Origin: an uncultured Chloroflexota bacterium
GTDB taxonomy: Bacteria; Chloroflexota; Limnocylindria; Limnocylindrales; CSP1-4
Reading direction: 5' to 3'
Assembly (NCBI GenBank): GCA_903822495.1
Contig: CAIJPD010000054.1
Coordinates: forward strand, 26,792-90,791
DNA: 64,000 bases
Positions 34,906-43,237 of the stretch are shown here, piece by piece (position 1 is the stretch's first letter; every line of letters begins with the position of its first letter). Below the pieces are notes generated by a model. The model worked only from the letters and a program-made list of their open reading frames with translations. It had not been told where the DNA came from and made no database searches. The position numbers and the translations under genes are program-made.

Positions 34906-36228
34906 GCCTCGCGGCTCGACTCCGAGCCCGCGCGGGCGAGCCGTGGCTCGTCCTCCTGATGGGCGCGTTCGTGGTCATCCACGGCACAACCGGTGTGCTG
35001 GCGCCGATGGCGTCCTACCGCGCACTCGATCTCGGCGTCGGCGCCTCGGGCCTGGGGCTCCTGGCGACCGCCTTCTCGGTCTTCCCGCTGGTCGTCGCGC
35101 TCCGGATCGGCCGGATCGTGGACCGCCGCGGAGGCGTGGCCTTCATGGCCGGGGGCCTGCTGCTGATGGCGGTCGCCGGCGTGGGGATCGCCGCCGCGCC
35201 GTCGCCCACCTGGGTCTACGTCGCGTTTGCCGTCCTGGGCCTGGGCCACATGACCGCGGTCATCGCCGCGCAGGGGATCGTCGCGAAGGCGAGCGATGAC
35301 CACACCTACGATCAGCGCTTCAGCACGCTCTCGTTCGCGGCGTCGCTCGGCCAGCTGGTGGGCCCCGTCCTCGGCGGCATCGTGGCCGGACAGGGCTCGC
35401 CCGAGGAGACCACGCGTGCCCTGCTGGTGGGCGCGGGGCTCGCGACGCTGGGCCTGCCACTCGTGCTCTGGATGCGTCCGCGACTCGCCGCCCGGACGGG
35501 CGGGGGCCCGATGCAGGCGCCGGCCGCCGCGCCGGCCGACTCAGCCGCGCCGGCGGACTCAGCCGCTCCGGCGGGTGGCCGCGCGCGCGGGCCCAGCCAG
35601 CCCAGCCAGCCCAGCCGGCCCGGTCAGCCCGGCCCCAGCCTCCTGTCCATCGCCCAGACCCCGGGGATGCTCAGGGCCATCCTCGTCTCGACCATGGTCC
35701 TGTCTGCCACCGACATCATCGTCGTCTACCTGCCCGCACTGGGCGACGAGCGCGGCTGGCCCGCGGCGCTGGTCGGTGGCCTGCTGGCGGTCCGGGCCGC
35801 GTCGTCCATGGGGATGCGCCTCGTCCTGGGCCGCCTCGTCGCGCGGTTCGGGCGGCGCCTGCTCCTGGGCGGCGCCTTGCTCGTCAGCGCCGGCGCCTTG
35901 GTGGCCCTGCCGGCCGCCGGCCCCGTCCCGCTGATGGTGGCGCTGATGGTGGTCGCCGGCGCCGGGCTGGGCATGGGCCAGCCGCTGACCATGTCCTGGG
36001 TGGCATCGATCGCCACCCCCCGGCGCGCGGGCCACCGCCCTGTCGGTCCGGCTGATGGGCAATCGCCTGGGCCAGCTGGCGATCCCGGCCGCCACCGGCA
36101 CGCTCGCCGCGATCACGGGCGCCGGCGGCGTGCTGACGGCCACGGGGCTGCTCCTCGCGATCGGGCTGACGGGGCTCCTCGGCGGTCCGGCGGGGATCCC
36201 CGGGCGGTCGCGACCGCCCCGCGCGTGA
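34902..36228 (+). pseudogene. MFS transporter 1 of 5, interrupted by a one-base frameshift near the C-terminus
   Basis: 12-TM major facilitator drug/metabolite exporter type. Reads MSLAARLRARAGEPWLVLL onward with LRIGRIVDRRGG (MFS loop 2-3 motif) and SWVASIATP, then goes out of frame in a run of six C at 36016-36021. Removing one C restores GARATALSVRLMGNRLGQ to a stop at 36228, matching the other four paralogues; as written the frame runs into an arginine-rich tail ending at 36236. The central loop is Pro/Ser/Ala-rich with 18-bp tandem repeats (about 35528-35575). Either a sequence error or an early loss-of-function change. First of five tandem paralogues. Confidence 0.82.
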
Positions 36229-36350
36229 CCGCCTGACGTGCCAGACTGCCGGGGGCCGAAGGCAGGGAGGGCCCGGGCACTGGTGCCGCCCCGGCACAGC
36301 CCGTGCGCAGGTGCGCGCGCCAGCCTGTCGGCGCGTGGAGGTCAGGTCCC

Positions 36351-37589
36351 CTGAAGGCACGGCTCACGGGTCTCGTGCGAGACCACTGGCTCTTCTGGCT
36401 GCTCACCGCCTTCGTCGTCAACCAGGCCGGCATGAACCTGGTCCGGCCGATGGTCTCCTACCGCGCGCTGTCGCTGGGCGTGGACACCGCGGGCCTCGGC
36501 GTCCTGTCCGCGGTCTTCTCGATCGCCCCCCTCGTGGTCGCACTCCGGCTGGGCCGCCTCGTCGACCTCCGGGGTGAGCTCCCGTTCATCTACGGCGGGA
36601 CGGTCCTGATGGGCGTCGTTGCCCTGGGGCTCTCGGCGGCAAACGCGCCGATCTGGGTCTACCTCCTGTTCATGCTCTTCGGCCTCGGGCACCTGTCGGT
36701 CACGGTCGCCGTCCAGGGCATGGTCGCGCGAGGCAGCGATGAGCGAACCTACGACCAGCGCTTCTCCGCGTTCTCGCTCGCGGCGTCGGTCGGCCAGCTG
36801 ATCGGACCCGCGATCGCCGGCATCGTCGCCGGCGAGGGCTCCAGCGGCGAGACCTCGCTTGCGCTCGTCATCGGCGGCGTGCTGGGCCTGGTGACCGTCC
36901 CGGTCCTGCTGCTCATCCGCTCGCCCGCGACGGCCCGCTCATCGAAGCCGGCCGGCAGCTCGAAGCCGTCGCTCGTGTCCATCCTGCGGACGCCCGGCGT
37001 CGTCCGGGCCATCCTCGTGAGCACCACCGTCCTCTCGGCGATCGACATCATGGTCATCTACATGCCGGCACTCGGCCAGGATCGGGCCTGGCCGGCCAGC
37101 CTGGTGGGCCTGCTGCTCGCGATCCGGGCCGGGTCGTCCATGGCGATGCGCGTGGTCCTGGGCCGGCTGGCGGCTCGCTTCGGCCGCCCCATCCTTCTCA
37201 GCCTGAGCATGGCCGTGAGCGCCGTGGCGCTGATTGCGATCCCGTTCACCTACGCAATCCCCGTCATGGGCGTCCTCATGGTGGCGACCGGGGCCGGCCT
37301 GGGCATCGGCCAGCCGATGACGATGTCGTGGGTCGCCTCCCTCGCGGCGCCCGGTGCGCGCGCCACGGCGCTCTCGGTGCGCCTGATGGGCAACCGGATG
37401 GGCCAGGTGGCGCTCCCGATCATCGCCGGGACGGTGGCCGCGGTGGGTGGCGCCGGGGGCGTGCTCGGGGTGACCGGCGCGATCGTCGCGATCAGCCTCG
37501 CGGGCGTCCATGGTGGCCTGACCCCAAAGCCGCCCACTCCCCAGCCGGTCGCCGAAGCCGCGCCGCGTCCCATCGAACCCCGGTCGTGA
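36351..37589 (+). CDS. MFS transporter 2 of 5
   Basis: 412 aa with about 12 membrane helices. Start choice: a CTG at 36351 has GGAGG 9 nt upstream and gives MKARLTGLVRDHWLFW, the same N-terminal length as its paralogues; ATG is absent here, GTG 36303 is too far upstream and GTG 36378 would trim the N-terminus. Motifs: NQAGMNLVRPMVSYRALSLG, LRLGRLVDLRGE, VAVQGMVARGSDERTYDQRF, MSWVASLAAPGARATALSVR. Substrate unknown. The stop overlaps the next GTG. Confidence 0.86.
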   Translation: MKARLTGLVRDHWLFWLLTAFVVNQAGMNLVRPMVSYRALSLGVDTAGLGVLSAVFSIAPLVVALRLGRLVDLRGELPFIYGGTVLMGVVALGLSAANAPIWVYLLFMLFGLGHLSVTVAVQGMVARGSDERTYDQRFSAFSLAASVGQLIGPAIAGIVAGEGSSGETSLALVIGGVLGLVTVPVLLLIRSPATARSSKPAGSSKPSLVSILRTPGVVRAILVSTTVLSAIDIMVIYMPALGQDRAWPASLVGLLLAIRAGSSMAMRVVLGRLAARFGRPILLSLSMAVSAVALIAIPFTYAIPVMGVLMVATGAGLGIGQPMTMSWVASLAAPGARATALSVRLMGNRMGQVALPIIAGTVAAVGGAGGVLGVTGAIVAISLAGVHGGLTPKPPTPQPVAEAAPRPIEPRS

Positions 37590-38821
37590 CCACCTGGCTC
37601 AGCCGCCGCATCGGCGAACGCTGGCTGTTCTGGTGCCTGGTGACCTACGCCGTCAACCAGACCGGGATGAACCTCCTCCGGCCGATGGTCTCCTATCGCG
37701 CGCTGGACCTGGGCGTGGACCCGGCCAGCCTGGGGCTGCTGTCCGCCTCGTTTGCGATCGCCCCGCTCATCGTGGCGCTCAAGATCGGGCGCTGGATCGA
37801 CGCGATCGGGGAGCGACCCTTCATCCTGGCCGGGACCGTGGTGATGGGGGTCGCGGGCCTTGGCCTGGCCGCCGCCGGTGAGGCGGCCTGGATCTTCGTG
37901 CTGTTCGCGCTCCTGGGCCTGGGCCACCTGATGATCACCGTGGCGGTCCAGGGCATGGTGGCCCGCGGCAGCGACGAGCGCAGCTACGACGCCCGCTTCG
38001 CCGCCCTCACGTTCACGGGCTCCGTGGGCCAGCTGGGCGGCCCCATCATCGCGGGCCTGGTCGCCGGCCAGGGCTCACCGGAGGAGACGGGCCGCGCCCT
38101 CATGGTCGGCGGCCTCATCGAGCTCATCGCGATCCTCGCCATCCTCATGATCCGGTCCCCCGCGGCCGAGCGGCAGGTCCGCGGTGCCGTCCGCGCCAAG
38201 GGTCCGTCCCTGGCCTCGATCCTGCGGACCCCGGGTGTCCTGCGCGCGATCGTCGTCAGCACCACCGTGCTCTCCGCCATCGACATCATGGTCATCTACC
38301 TGCCGGCCATCGGCCAGGAGCGCGGCTGGACGGCCAGCCTGGTGGGCCTGCTGCTGGCGCTCCGGGCCAGCGCCTCCATGCTGTCTCGCCTGGCCCTGGG
38401 CCCGGCGTCGCGCCGCTTCAGCCGCAAGTCGCTCCTGACCTGGAGCATGGCCGTCAGCGCCATCTCGCTGGTGGCCATCCCGTTTGCCGGCCCGGTGCCG
38501 TTCATGGCCGTCCTGATGCTCACGTCCGGTGCCGGCCTGGGCATCGGCCAGCCGCTCTCGCTGTCCTGGATCGCGGCCCTGGCCGCGCCGGGCGCCCGCG
38601 CCACCGCGCTGTCGGTGCGCCTGATGGGAAACCGAGTCGGACAGGTGGCGCTGCCGGTGCTCGCCGGGACCATGGCGCTGACGGCCGGCGCTGCCGGCGT
38701 GCTGGGCGTCACGGGGCTGGTGGTCGGGCTCAGCCTCGCGCTGGTCTACGGTGGGCTGGGGCAGAAGCCGGCGGCGACCACGACCACGACCACCACGACG
38801 ACGGGGAGTGGGTCGGCGTGA
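37586..38821 (+). CDS. MFS transporter 3 of 5
   Basis: 411 aa from GTG 37586 (GTGA overlap). MTTWLSRRIGERWLFW, NQTGMNLLRPMVSYRALDLG, LKIGRWIDAIGE, VQGMVARGSDERSYDARF and ALAAPGARATALSVRLMGNR line up with paralogue 2 along the whole length. Ends in a poly-threonine stretch (nine Thr). About 12 TM helices. Probably an exporter; ligand unknown. Confidence 0.9.
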   Translation: MTTWLSRRIGERWLFWCLVTYAVNQTGMNLLRPMVSYRALDLGVDPASLGLLSASFAIAPLIVALKIGRWIDAIGERPFILAGTVVMGVAGLGLAAAGEAAWIFVLFALLGLGHLMITVAVQGMVARGSDERSYDARFAALTFTGSVGQLGGPIIAGLVAGQGSPEETGRALMVGGLIELIAILAILMIRSPAAERQVRGAVRAKGPSLASILRTPGVLRAIVVSTTVLSAIDIMVIYLPAIGQERGWTASLVGLLLALRASASMLSRLALGPASRRFSRKSLLTWSMAVSAISLVAIPFAGPVPFMAVLMLTSGAGLGIGQPLSLSWIAALAAPGARATALSVRLMGNRVGQVALPVLAGTMALTAGAAGVLGVTGLVVGLSLALVYGGLGQKPAATTTTTTTTTGSGSA

Positions 38822-40185
38822 ACGCCGCGCTACGGCGGGTCTTCGGCGAGCCGTGGTTCTTCTGGCTGATGGTCGTCCACATGCTGGGCCAGGGCGGCAC
38901 CTACCTGATCCGCCCGATGGTCTCCTACCGCGCGCTGGACCTGGGGATCGACGCGGCCGGCCTGGGGTTCCTGTCGGCCGCCTTCTCCCTGGCGCCGCTG
39001 GCGGCGGCCCTGTGGATGGGCAAGATGGTCGACCGCCACGGCGAGATGCTGTTCGTCTTCGCCGGCAATGGGCTGATGATGGCCTCGGGCCTCGCGCTCG
39101 CCTTCGTCGGCGGCGTGGTGCCGCTCTTCCTGTTCTACGCCGGCCTGGGGCTGGGCCACCTCGGCGCCGTGGTCGCCGCGCAGGGCATGGTCGCCCGCGG
39201 CAGCGGCGAGGCCTCGTATGACCGTCGCTTCTCCGCGTTCTCGTTCGCCGGCTCCATCGGCCAGTTCCTGGGGCCCGCCATCGCCGGCGCCGTGGCGGGG
39301 CAGGGAACGCCCGACGAGGTCACCCGCGCCATCCTGGTGGGCGGCATCGTCCTGGTCGCCACCCTGCCGGTCGCCGCGCTGATCCGCCCGCCCGCGGCCG
39401 ATGGCCCGGCCCGGCGCCGGCACGGCGAGGCCGCGCCGGGCACCTCGATCAGGGGGATCCTGCGCACGCCGGGCGTGCTGCGCGCCATCCTCGTGAGCAC
39501 CACGGTGCTGTCCGCCATCGATATCGTCATCGTCTACCTCCCCGCGCTGGGCGAGGAGCGGCTCTGGTCCGCCAGCCTCGTGGGCCTGCTGCTGGCGGTC
39601 CGCGCCGCCGCCTCCATGGGCATGCGGCTGGTGCTGGGCAGCGCGGCCGCCCGGTTTGGCCGGGGCCGCCTCCTCATCGTGAGCATGGCGATCAGCGCGG
39701 TCGCGCTCATGGCCCTGCCCATCGACGCGCCGCTCCCCGTGATCGTGATCCTCATGCTCATGTCGGGCGCAGGGCTGGGGATCGGACAGCCCCTCACCAT
39801 GTCGTGGGTCGCCTCGCTCTCGTCGCCCGGCGCTCGCGCCACCGCCCTCTCCATCCGCCTCATGGGCAATCGCGTCGGCCAGGTCGCGCTCCCCGTCATC
39901 GTGGGCTCCATCGCCGCCGTTGCGGGCGCCGGCGGGGTCCTGGGTGTCACCGGTGTGGTCGTGGCGGTGAGCCTCGCAGGCGCGTATCGTGGGCTCGACC
40001 GGCGGACACCCGCGGGGCGTCGGGCGGCAGATGCGGCCGAGGCGGCCCGGGCCGCCACGGAAGCCGCCGAAGTGGCCTCCGCCCGAAGCACCTCGTCGGA
40101 GACCGCCGCCGTGGCGGCGGTGTCACCTTCTGCGGCGCCGGCCGTCGCCTCGTCATCATCGTCCGTCCCGGAGGGTCTCGATTGA
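38818..40185 (+). CDS. MFS transporter 4 of 5
   Basis: 455 aa from GTG 38818 (GTGA overlap). MNAALRRVFGEPWFFW, YLIRPMVSYRALDLGID, LWMGKMVDRHGE, AQGMVARGSGEASYDRRF and SLSSPGARATALSIRLMGNR mark the shared fold. It has a C-terminal cytoplasmic extension of about 55 residues rich in Ala, Ser and charged residues (RRTPAGRRAADAAEAARAA) not present in the paralogues. Overlaps the next start (TTGA). Confidence 0.9.
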   Translation: MNAALRRVFGEPWFFWLMVVHMLGQGGTYLIRPMVSYRALDLGIDAAGLGFLSAAFSLAPLAAALWMGKMVDRHGEMLFVFAGNGLMMASGLALAFVGGVVPLFLFYAGLGLGHLGAVVAAQGMVARGSGEASYDRRFSAFSFAGSIGQFLGPAIAGAVAGQGTPDEVTRAILVGGIVLVATLPVAALIRPPAADGPARRRHGEAAPGTSIRGILRTPGVLRAILVSTTVLSAIDIVIVYLPALGEERLWSASLVGLLLAVRAAASMGMRLVLGSAAARFGRGRLLIVSMAISAVALMALPIDAPLPVIVILMLMSGAGLGIGQPLTMSWVASLSSPGARATALSIRLMGNRVGQVALPVIVGSIAAVAGAGGVLGVTGVVVAVSLAGAYRGLDRRTPAGRRAADAAEAARAATEAAEVASARSTSSETAAVAAVSPSAAPAVASSSSSVPEGLD

Positions 40186-41402
40186 TCAGCTACCTGAAGG
40201 GGCTCTACCGGGAGCCGTGGTTCTTCTGGCTCCTGGTTGGGTTCATCTCCAACCAGGCGTCGGTCAACCTGCTCCGACCGGTGGTCTCCTACAAGGCCCT
40301 GCGCATGGGCGTGGACCCGGCCACCCTGGGCGCCCTGTCGGCCGTCTACTCGTTCGCGCCGCTGCTCATCGCGCTCCGGATCGGTCGCCTGGTGGACGAG
40401 AAGGGTGAGAAGCCGTTCATCGTCGGCGGGAGCCTGATCATGGCCGTCGCGGGCCTGGGCATGGCGCTCTCGGATTCGCCGCCGCTCCTGTACCTGTGGT
40501 ACGCGGGCCTGGGCCTTGGCCAGATCATCGCCGTGGTCGCCGTTCAGGGGATGGTGGCGCGGGGCGCCGACGACAGCCGCTACGACGCCCGGTTCGCCGC
40601 ATTCTCGTTCTCCGCCAGCATCGGCCAGGGCCTGGGCCCGGCCATCGGTGGCATCCTGGTGGGGGCGGGGACGCTGCCCGAGATCTCCTTCGCGCTCCTG
40701 GTCGGGGCGTTCATCGCGATGCTGATTCTCCCGGCGGCCGCGCTGATGCGACCCCCGGCCTCCAAGCGGCAGTCGGCGGTCAAGGAGGCCGGCACCAATG
40801 CCGCGCCGTCGCTGATGCAGATCCTGCGCACGCCGGGGATCTTCCGGGCGATCCTGGTCAGCACGACGATCCTGTCGTCGATCGACATCCTGATCATCTA
40901 CCTGCCCGCCCTGGGCGACGAGCGCGGCTGGGCCGCCAGCCTGGTCGGCTCGCTCCTGGCGGTGCGGGCCCTGTCCACGATGGGGATGCGCGTCTTCCTT
41001 GCGCGGCTCTCGGCGCGTTACGGCCGGGCGCCGTTGCTCAAGGGAAGCATGGCCCTGGCGGCGGTCGCGCTGGTGCTGCTGGCCATCGTCGACGTCGTCC
41101 CCATTCAGTTCGTGATCATGGTGGCCGCCGGGGCCGGTCTCGGGATCGGCCAGCCACTCACCATGTCCTGGGTCGCGTCCGTCGCGGCGCCGGGGACACG
41201 GGCGACCGCCCTGGCCGTCAGGCTCATGGGCAACCGCGTCGGGCAGGTCGCCCTCCCGGTTGCGGCCGGGTCATTCGCGGCCGTGAGCGGCGCCGCCGGC
41301 GTGATCGGCGTGACCGGGTTGGTCATCGCGGCGAGCCTGGCGGGCGTGGCGGGTGGCCTGTCGGGAACCACGCGAACGGAGCCGTTGCCGCCGGCCGGCT
41401 GA
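40182..41402 (+). CDS. MFS transporter 5 of 5
   Basis: 406 aa. TTG 40182 is the start: it overlaps the upstream stop (TTGA), has GGAGGG 6 nt before it, and yields MISYLKGLYREPWFFW like the paralogues. Motifs: NQASVNLLRPVVSYKALRMG, LRIGRLVDEKGE, VQGMVARGADDSRYDARF, SVAAPGTRATALAVRLMGNR. Last gene of the array; the next gene is convergent with 42 bp between stops. Confidence 0.9.
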   Translation: MISYLKGLYREPWFFWLLVGFISNQASVNLLRPVVSYKALRMGVDPATLGALSAVYSFAPLLIALRIGRLVDEKGEKPFIVGGSLIMAVAGLGMALSDSPPLLYLWYAGLGLGQIIAVVAVQGMVARGADDSRYDARFAAFSFSASIGQGLGPAIGGILVGAGTLPEISFALLVGAFIAMLILPAAALMRPPASKRQSAVKEAGTNAAPSLMQILRTPGIFRAILVSTTILSSIDILIIYLPALGDERGWAASLVGSLLAVRALSTMGMRVFLARLSARYGRAPLLKGSMALAAVALVLLAIVDVVPIQFVIMVAAGAGLGIGQPLTMSWVASVAAPGTRATALAVRLMGNRVGQVALPVAAGSFAAVSGAAGVIGVTGLVIAASLAGVAGGLSGTTRTEPLPPAG

Positions 41403-41444
41403 CGACCGTCCACGACGAGCGCCGGCGCGCCGGCCATGCGCCGG

Positions 41445-42467
41445 TCAGCCCAGCGACACCCACCTGCCCAGGCCCAGGTCGCGGGCCTGGCGGAGGATCT
41501 CGACCGCCGTCCACAGGTACTCGCTGGAGAGCCCGCCGGACAGGAACGCGGTGATCTCGGCGTCCGACCCGCGGCCGGGGGCCATGCCCGCCACCACATC
41601 GCCCAGCGGCACGGATCGCTCCAGCGCGGCGCGTCGGTCGTCGGGCGGCAGCAGCAGGATCTCGCCGTCCTCCTGCCGACTCCGCACCAGGTCGTCCACG
41701 AAGAGCCGGCTGGCCAGGACCGTGGGCGGGTCCAGCTCGCGCGCGCTCGGTCGGTGGGCGCCGATGGCATTGATGTGGAGCCCCGGGTGGAGGGCCGCGG
41801 CGTCGAAGACGGGCACCATCGACGTGGTCGCCGTGGACACGATGGCCGAGCGCTCCACGACCGCCTCCGGGCTGTCGAGCGGCACGACCTCCACCCCCGC
41901 GAGCGCCGACATCTCCCTGGCGAATGTCGCGCGCCGGGCCGCGTCCCGGCCGTAGGCGTACACCACGCTCAGCCGGCGGGAGGCGGCGATCGCCATGACC
42001 TGGGCCTCCGCCTGGCGCCCCGTCCCGATGACGCCCAGGACCGTGGCATCGGCCCGGGCCAGGTGGCGCGTGGCCACCGCGCCGGTGGCGCCGGTCCTCG
42101 CCCAGCTCAGCCAGTCGGACTCGATGACGGCCTCAAGGGCGCCGTTCGTGGTGCTGAAGACCAGGGTCACCTTCTGGAGAGCCGGCGCGCCGCGGTTGCC
42201 GGCCGAGTAGACGTGGACCGAGGTCGCCCCGGCGGCCTCCGACAGGGCCGGCATGACGTTGAGTGCCGTGTGCGACTGCTCGTGTCTGACGACGACCCTC
42301 GCCGCCTCGCTCGTCGCGCCCTCGGCGGCCGCCCGGTACCCGCGCTCCACGGCGTCGATCACGACCGTCATGGGAATCGCGGTGGCCAGCTCGGCGCTGC
42401 CGAGCAGCAGCACGCGCCCGGACCGTGGATCGTGGGCCGAGCCCGTGGGGTCGCTGGGGGTTGGCAT
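41445..42467 (-). CDS. Ornithine cyclodeaminase / mu-crystallin family protein
   Basis: 340-aa NAD(P)-dependent enzyme of the OCD family, which includes ornithine cyclodeaminase, alanine dehydrogenase and ketimine reductases; the exact reaction cannot be told. Features: VVRHEQSHTALNVMPALSEA, KVTLVFSTTNGALEAVIES, LSWARTGATGAVATRHLA and the nucleotide-binding VLGVIGTGRQAEAQVMAI. A TACGCT hexamer (minus strand, near 42512) and a GAGGA ribosome site 7 nt before ATG 42467 suggest its own promoter with a short leader. Convergent with the MFS array. Confidence 0.88.
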   Translation of the reverse strand: MPTPSDPTGSAHDPRSGRVLLLGSAELATAIPMTVVIDAVERGYRAAAEGATSEAARVVVRHEQSHTALNVMPALSEAAGATSVHVYSAGNRGAPALQKVTLVFSTTNGALEAVIESDWLSWARTGATGAVATRHLARADATVLGVIGTGRQAEAQVMAIAASRRLSVVYAYGRDAARRATFAREMSALAGVEVVPLDSPEAVVERSAIVSTATTSMVPVFDAAALHPGLHINAIGAHRPSARELDPPTVLASRLFVDDLVRSRQEDGEILLLPPDDRRAALERSVPLGDVVAGMAPGRGSDAEITAFLSGGLSSEYLWTAVEILRQARDLGLGRWVSLG

Positions 42468-42710
42468 CCGGGATCCTCACCGATGACTGGGCTTGGGCGC
42501 CTGGTCGGAGCGTAGCGCGACGTGATCGCCCGCGCGGCCTTGCCGGCCGGTGCCGACCCGCCCGCCACCGGCACGCGACTGGCCCCGCCCGGGCGGGGCA
42601 CCCCTCTCGAGATCGAGGGACTCGCGGCGCAGGCCCGGCCGGGACATCGCCGCGGCGGAGCCGCCCGGGCCCGGCGTGACAGTCCGCCGCCATCCGCGTC
42701 TACCGAGGGC
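42468..42710. other. Intergenic region with an 18-bp perfect palindrome
   Basis: Between the ornithine cyclodeaminase-like gene (minus) and a doubtful small frame (plus). It contains the perfect palindrome GCCCCGCCCGGGCGGGGC at 42582-42599 and a CCGGTG/CACCGG pair just upstream. No convincing gene. Confidence 0.45.
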
Positions 42711-42905
42711 ATGCTGGGGGGCGAGCCGGCCCGGATCCTCGTGTACCACTACTCGTCGACGGGTGTGGTCGCCTTCGGCATCGACACGATCGCCATCCAC
42801 GGCGCGTCGGCGGTGAACATCAGCTGGGCATCCCTGGCGGGCGCCGAGGAGGCCGACAGCACGACGTTCTGCTTCGTCCAGGAGTCGTTCCGCTTCACCC
42901 CGTAA
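42711..42905 (+). CDS. Possible small protein, 64 aa, unknown
   Basis: ATG 42711 opens MLGGEPARILVYHYSSTGVV and runs to FCFVQESFRFTP. Composition (many Ser, Thr, Phe, Ile and few Arg) is unlike the arginine-rich shadow frames, which supports coding. No Shine-Dalgarno or -10 at the right distance, no recognised family. Only a candidate. Confidence 0.3.
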   Translation: MLGGEPARILVYHYSSTGVVAFGIDTIAIHGASAVNISWASLAGAEEADSTTFCFVQESFRFTP

Positions 42906-42965
42906 CCATCGAGCCGGTTGGCTCCCCGGCGAGGGCGTCGCGACGAGGGCCGACGGCAGTCGCCG

Positions 42966-43121
42966 TCAGCCCTTGACCGGCCAGAGGGGCGCCGGCGAGG
43001 AGTGCCCCCCGACGATGCTGTCGGCGACGAGGTCCCGCGAGTCGATGGGATAGGTCCTGGCCAGGTAGGCAAGGGCGGCGGCGAGCCCGAGGACAAACCC
43101 GGCCACGATGATGAGTTCCAT
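42966..43121 (-). CDS. Small single-span membrane protein, 51 aa
   Basis: ATG 43121 gives MELIIVAGFVLGLAAALAYL, a membrane helix, then RTYPIDSRDLVADSIVGG and a short tail ending WPVKG. GGAG lies close upstream and a TACCGT hexamer (minus strand, 43185-43190) could be its -10. Its leader holds a perfect 9-bp hairpin, CGGCGTCGC/GCGACGCCG with 5-nt loop, at 43147-43169. The gene is divergent from the LysR regulator, so it is a candidate target of that regulator. No family recognised. Confidence 0.55.
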   Translation of the reverse strand: MELIIVAGFVLGLAAALAYLARTYPIDSRDLVADSIVGGHSSPAPLWPVKG

Positions 43122-43216
43122 CTCTCCACGACTCCCTTCCGCCCGTCGGCGTCGCGTCGAGCGACGCCGGGGCGATCACCAATGACGGTAGGGGCTCGCA
43201 GTGATAAGAGCAACGC

Positions 43217-43230
43217 AGATATACTGATCT
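43217..43230 (+). promoter_or_regulatory. Promoter with dyad (AGAT-N6-ATCT) before the LysR gene
   Basis: AGAT at 43217-43220 and ATCT at 43227-43230 form an inverted repeat that encloses the -10 TATACT (43220-43225), 12 nt before the ATG. LysR regulators bind such dyads (T-N11-A type) and commonly repress their own gene. The surrounding 37 bp are unusually A/T-rich for this window. Confidence 0.5.
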
Positions 43231-43237
43231 AATCATT

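Noticed and set aside
34902..36236. First MFS gene with its own arginine-rich C-terminal domain
   Set aside because: The tail is produced by a one-base shift in a C run; the other frame continues the MFS sequence exactly as in the paralogues.
42749..43213. 154-codon frame on the minus strand next to the LysR gene
   Set aside because: Ser/Pro/Arg-rich shadow translation; the better-supported small gene on that strand is 42966-43121 in another frame.
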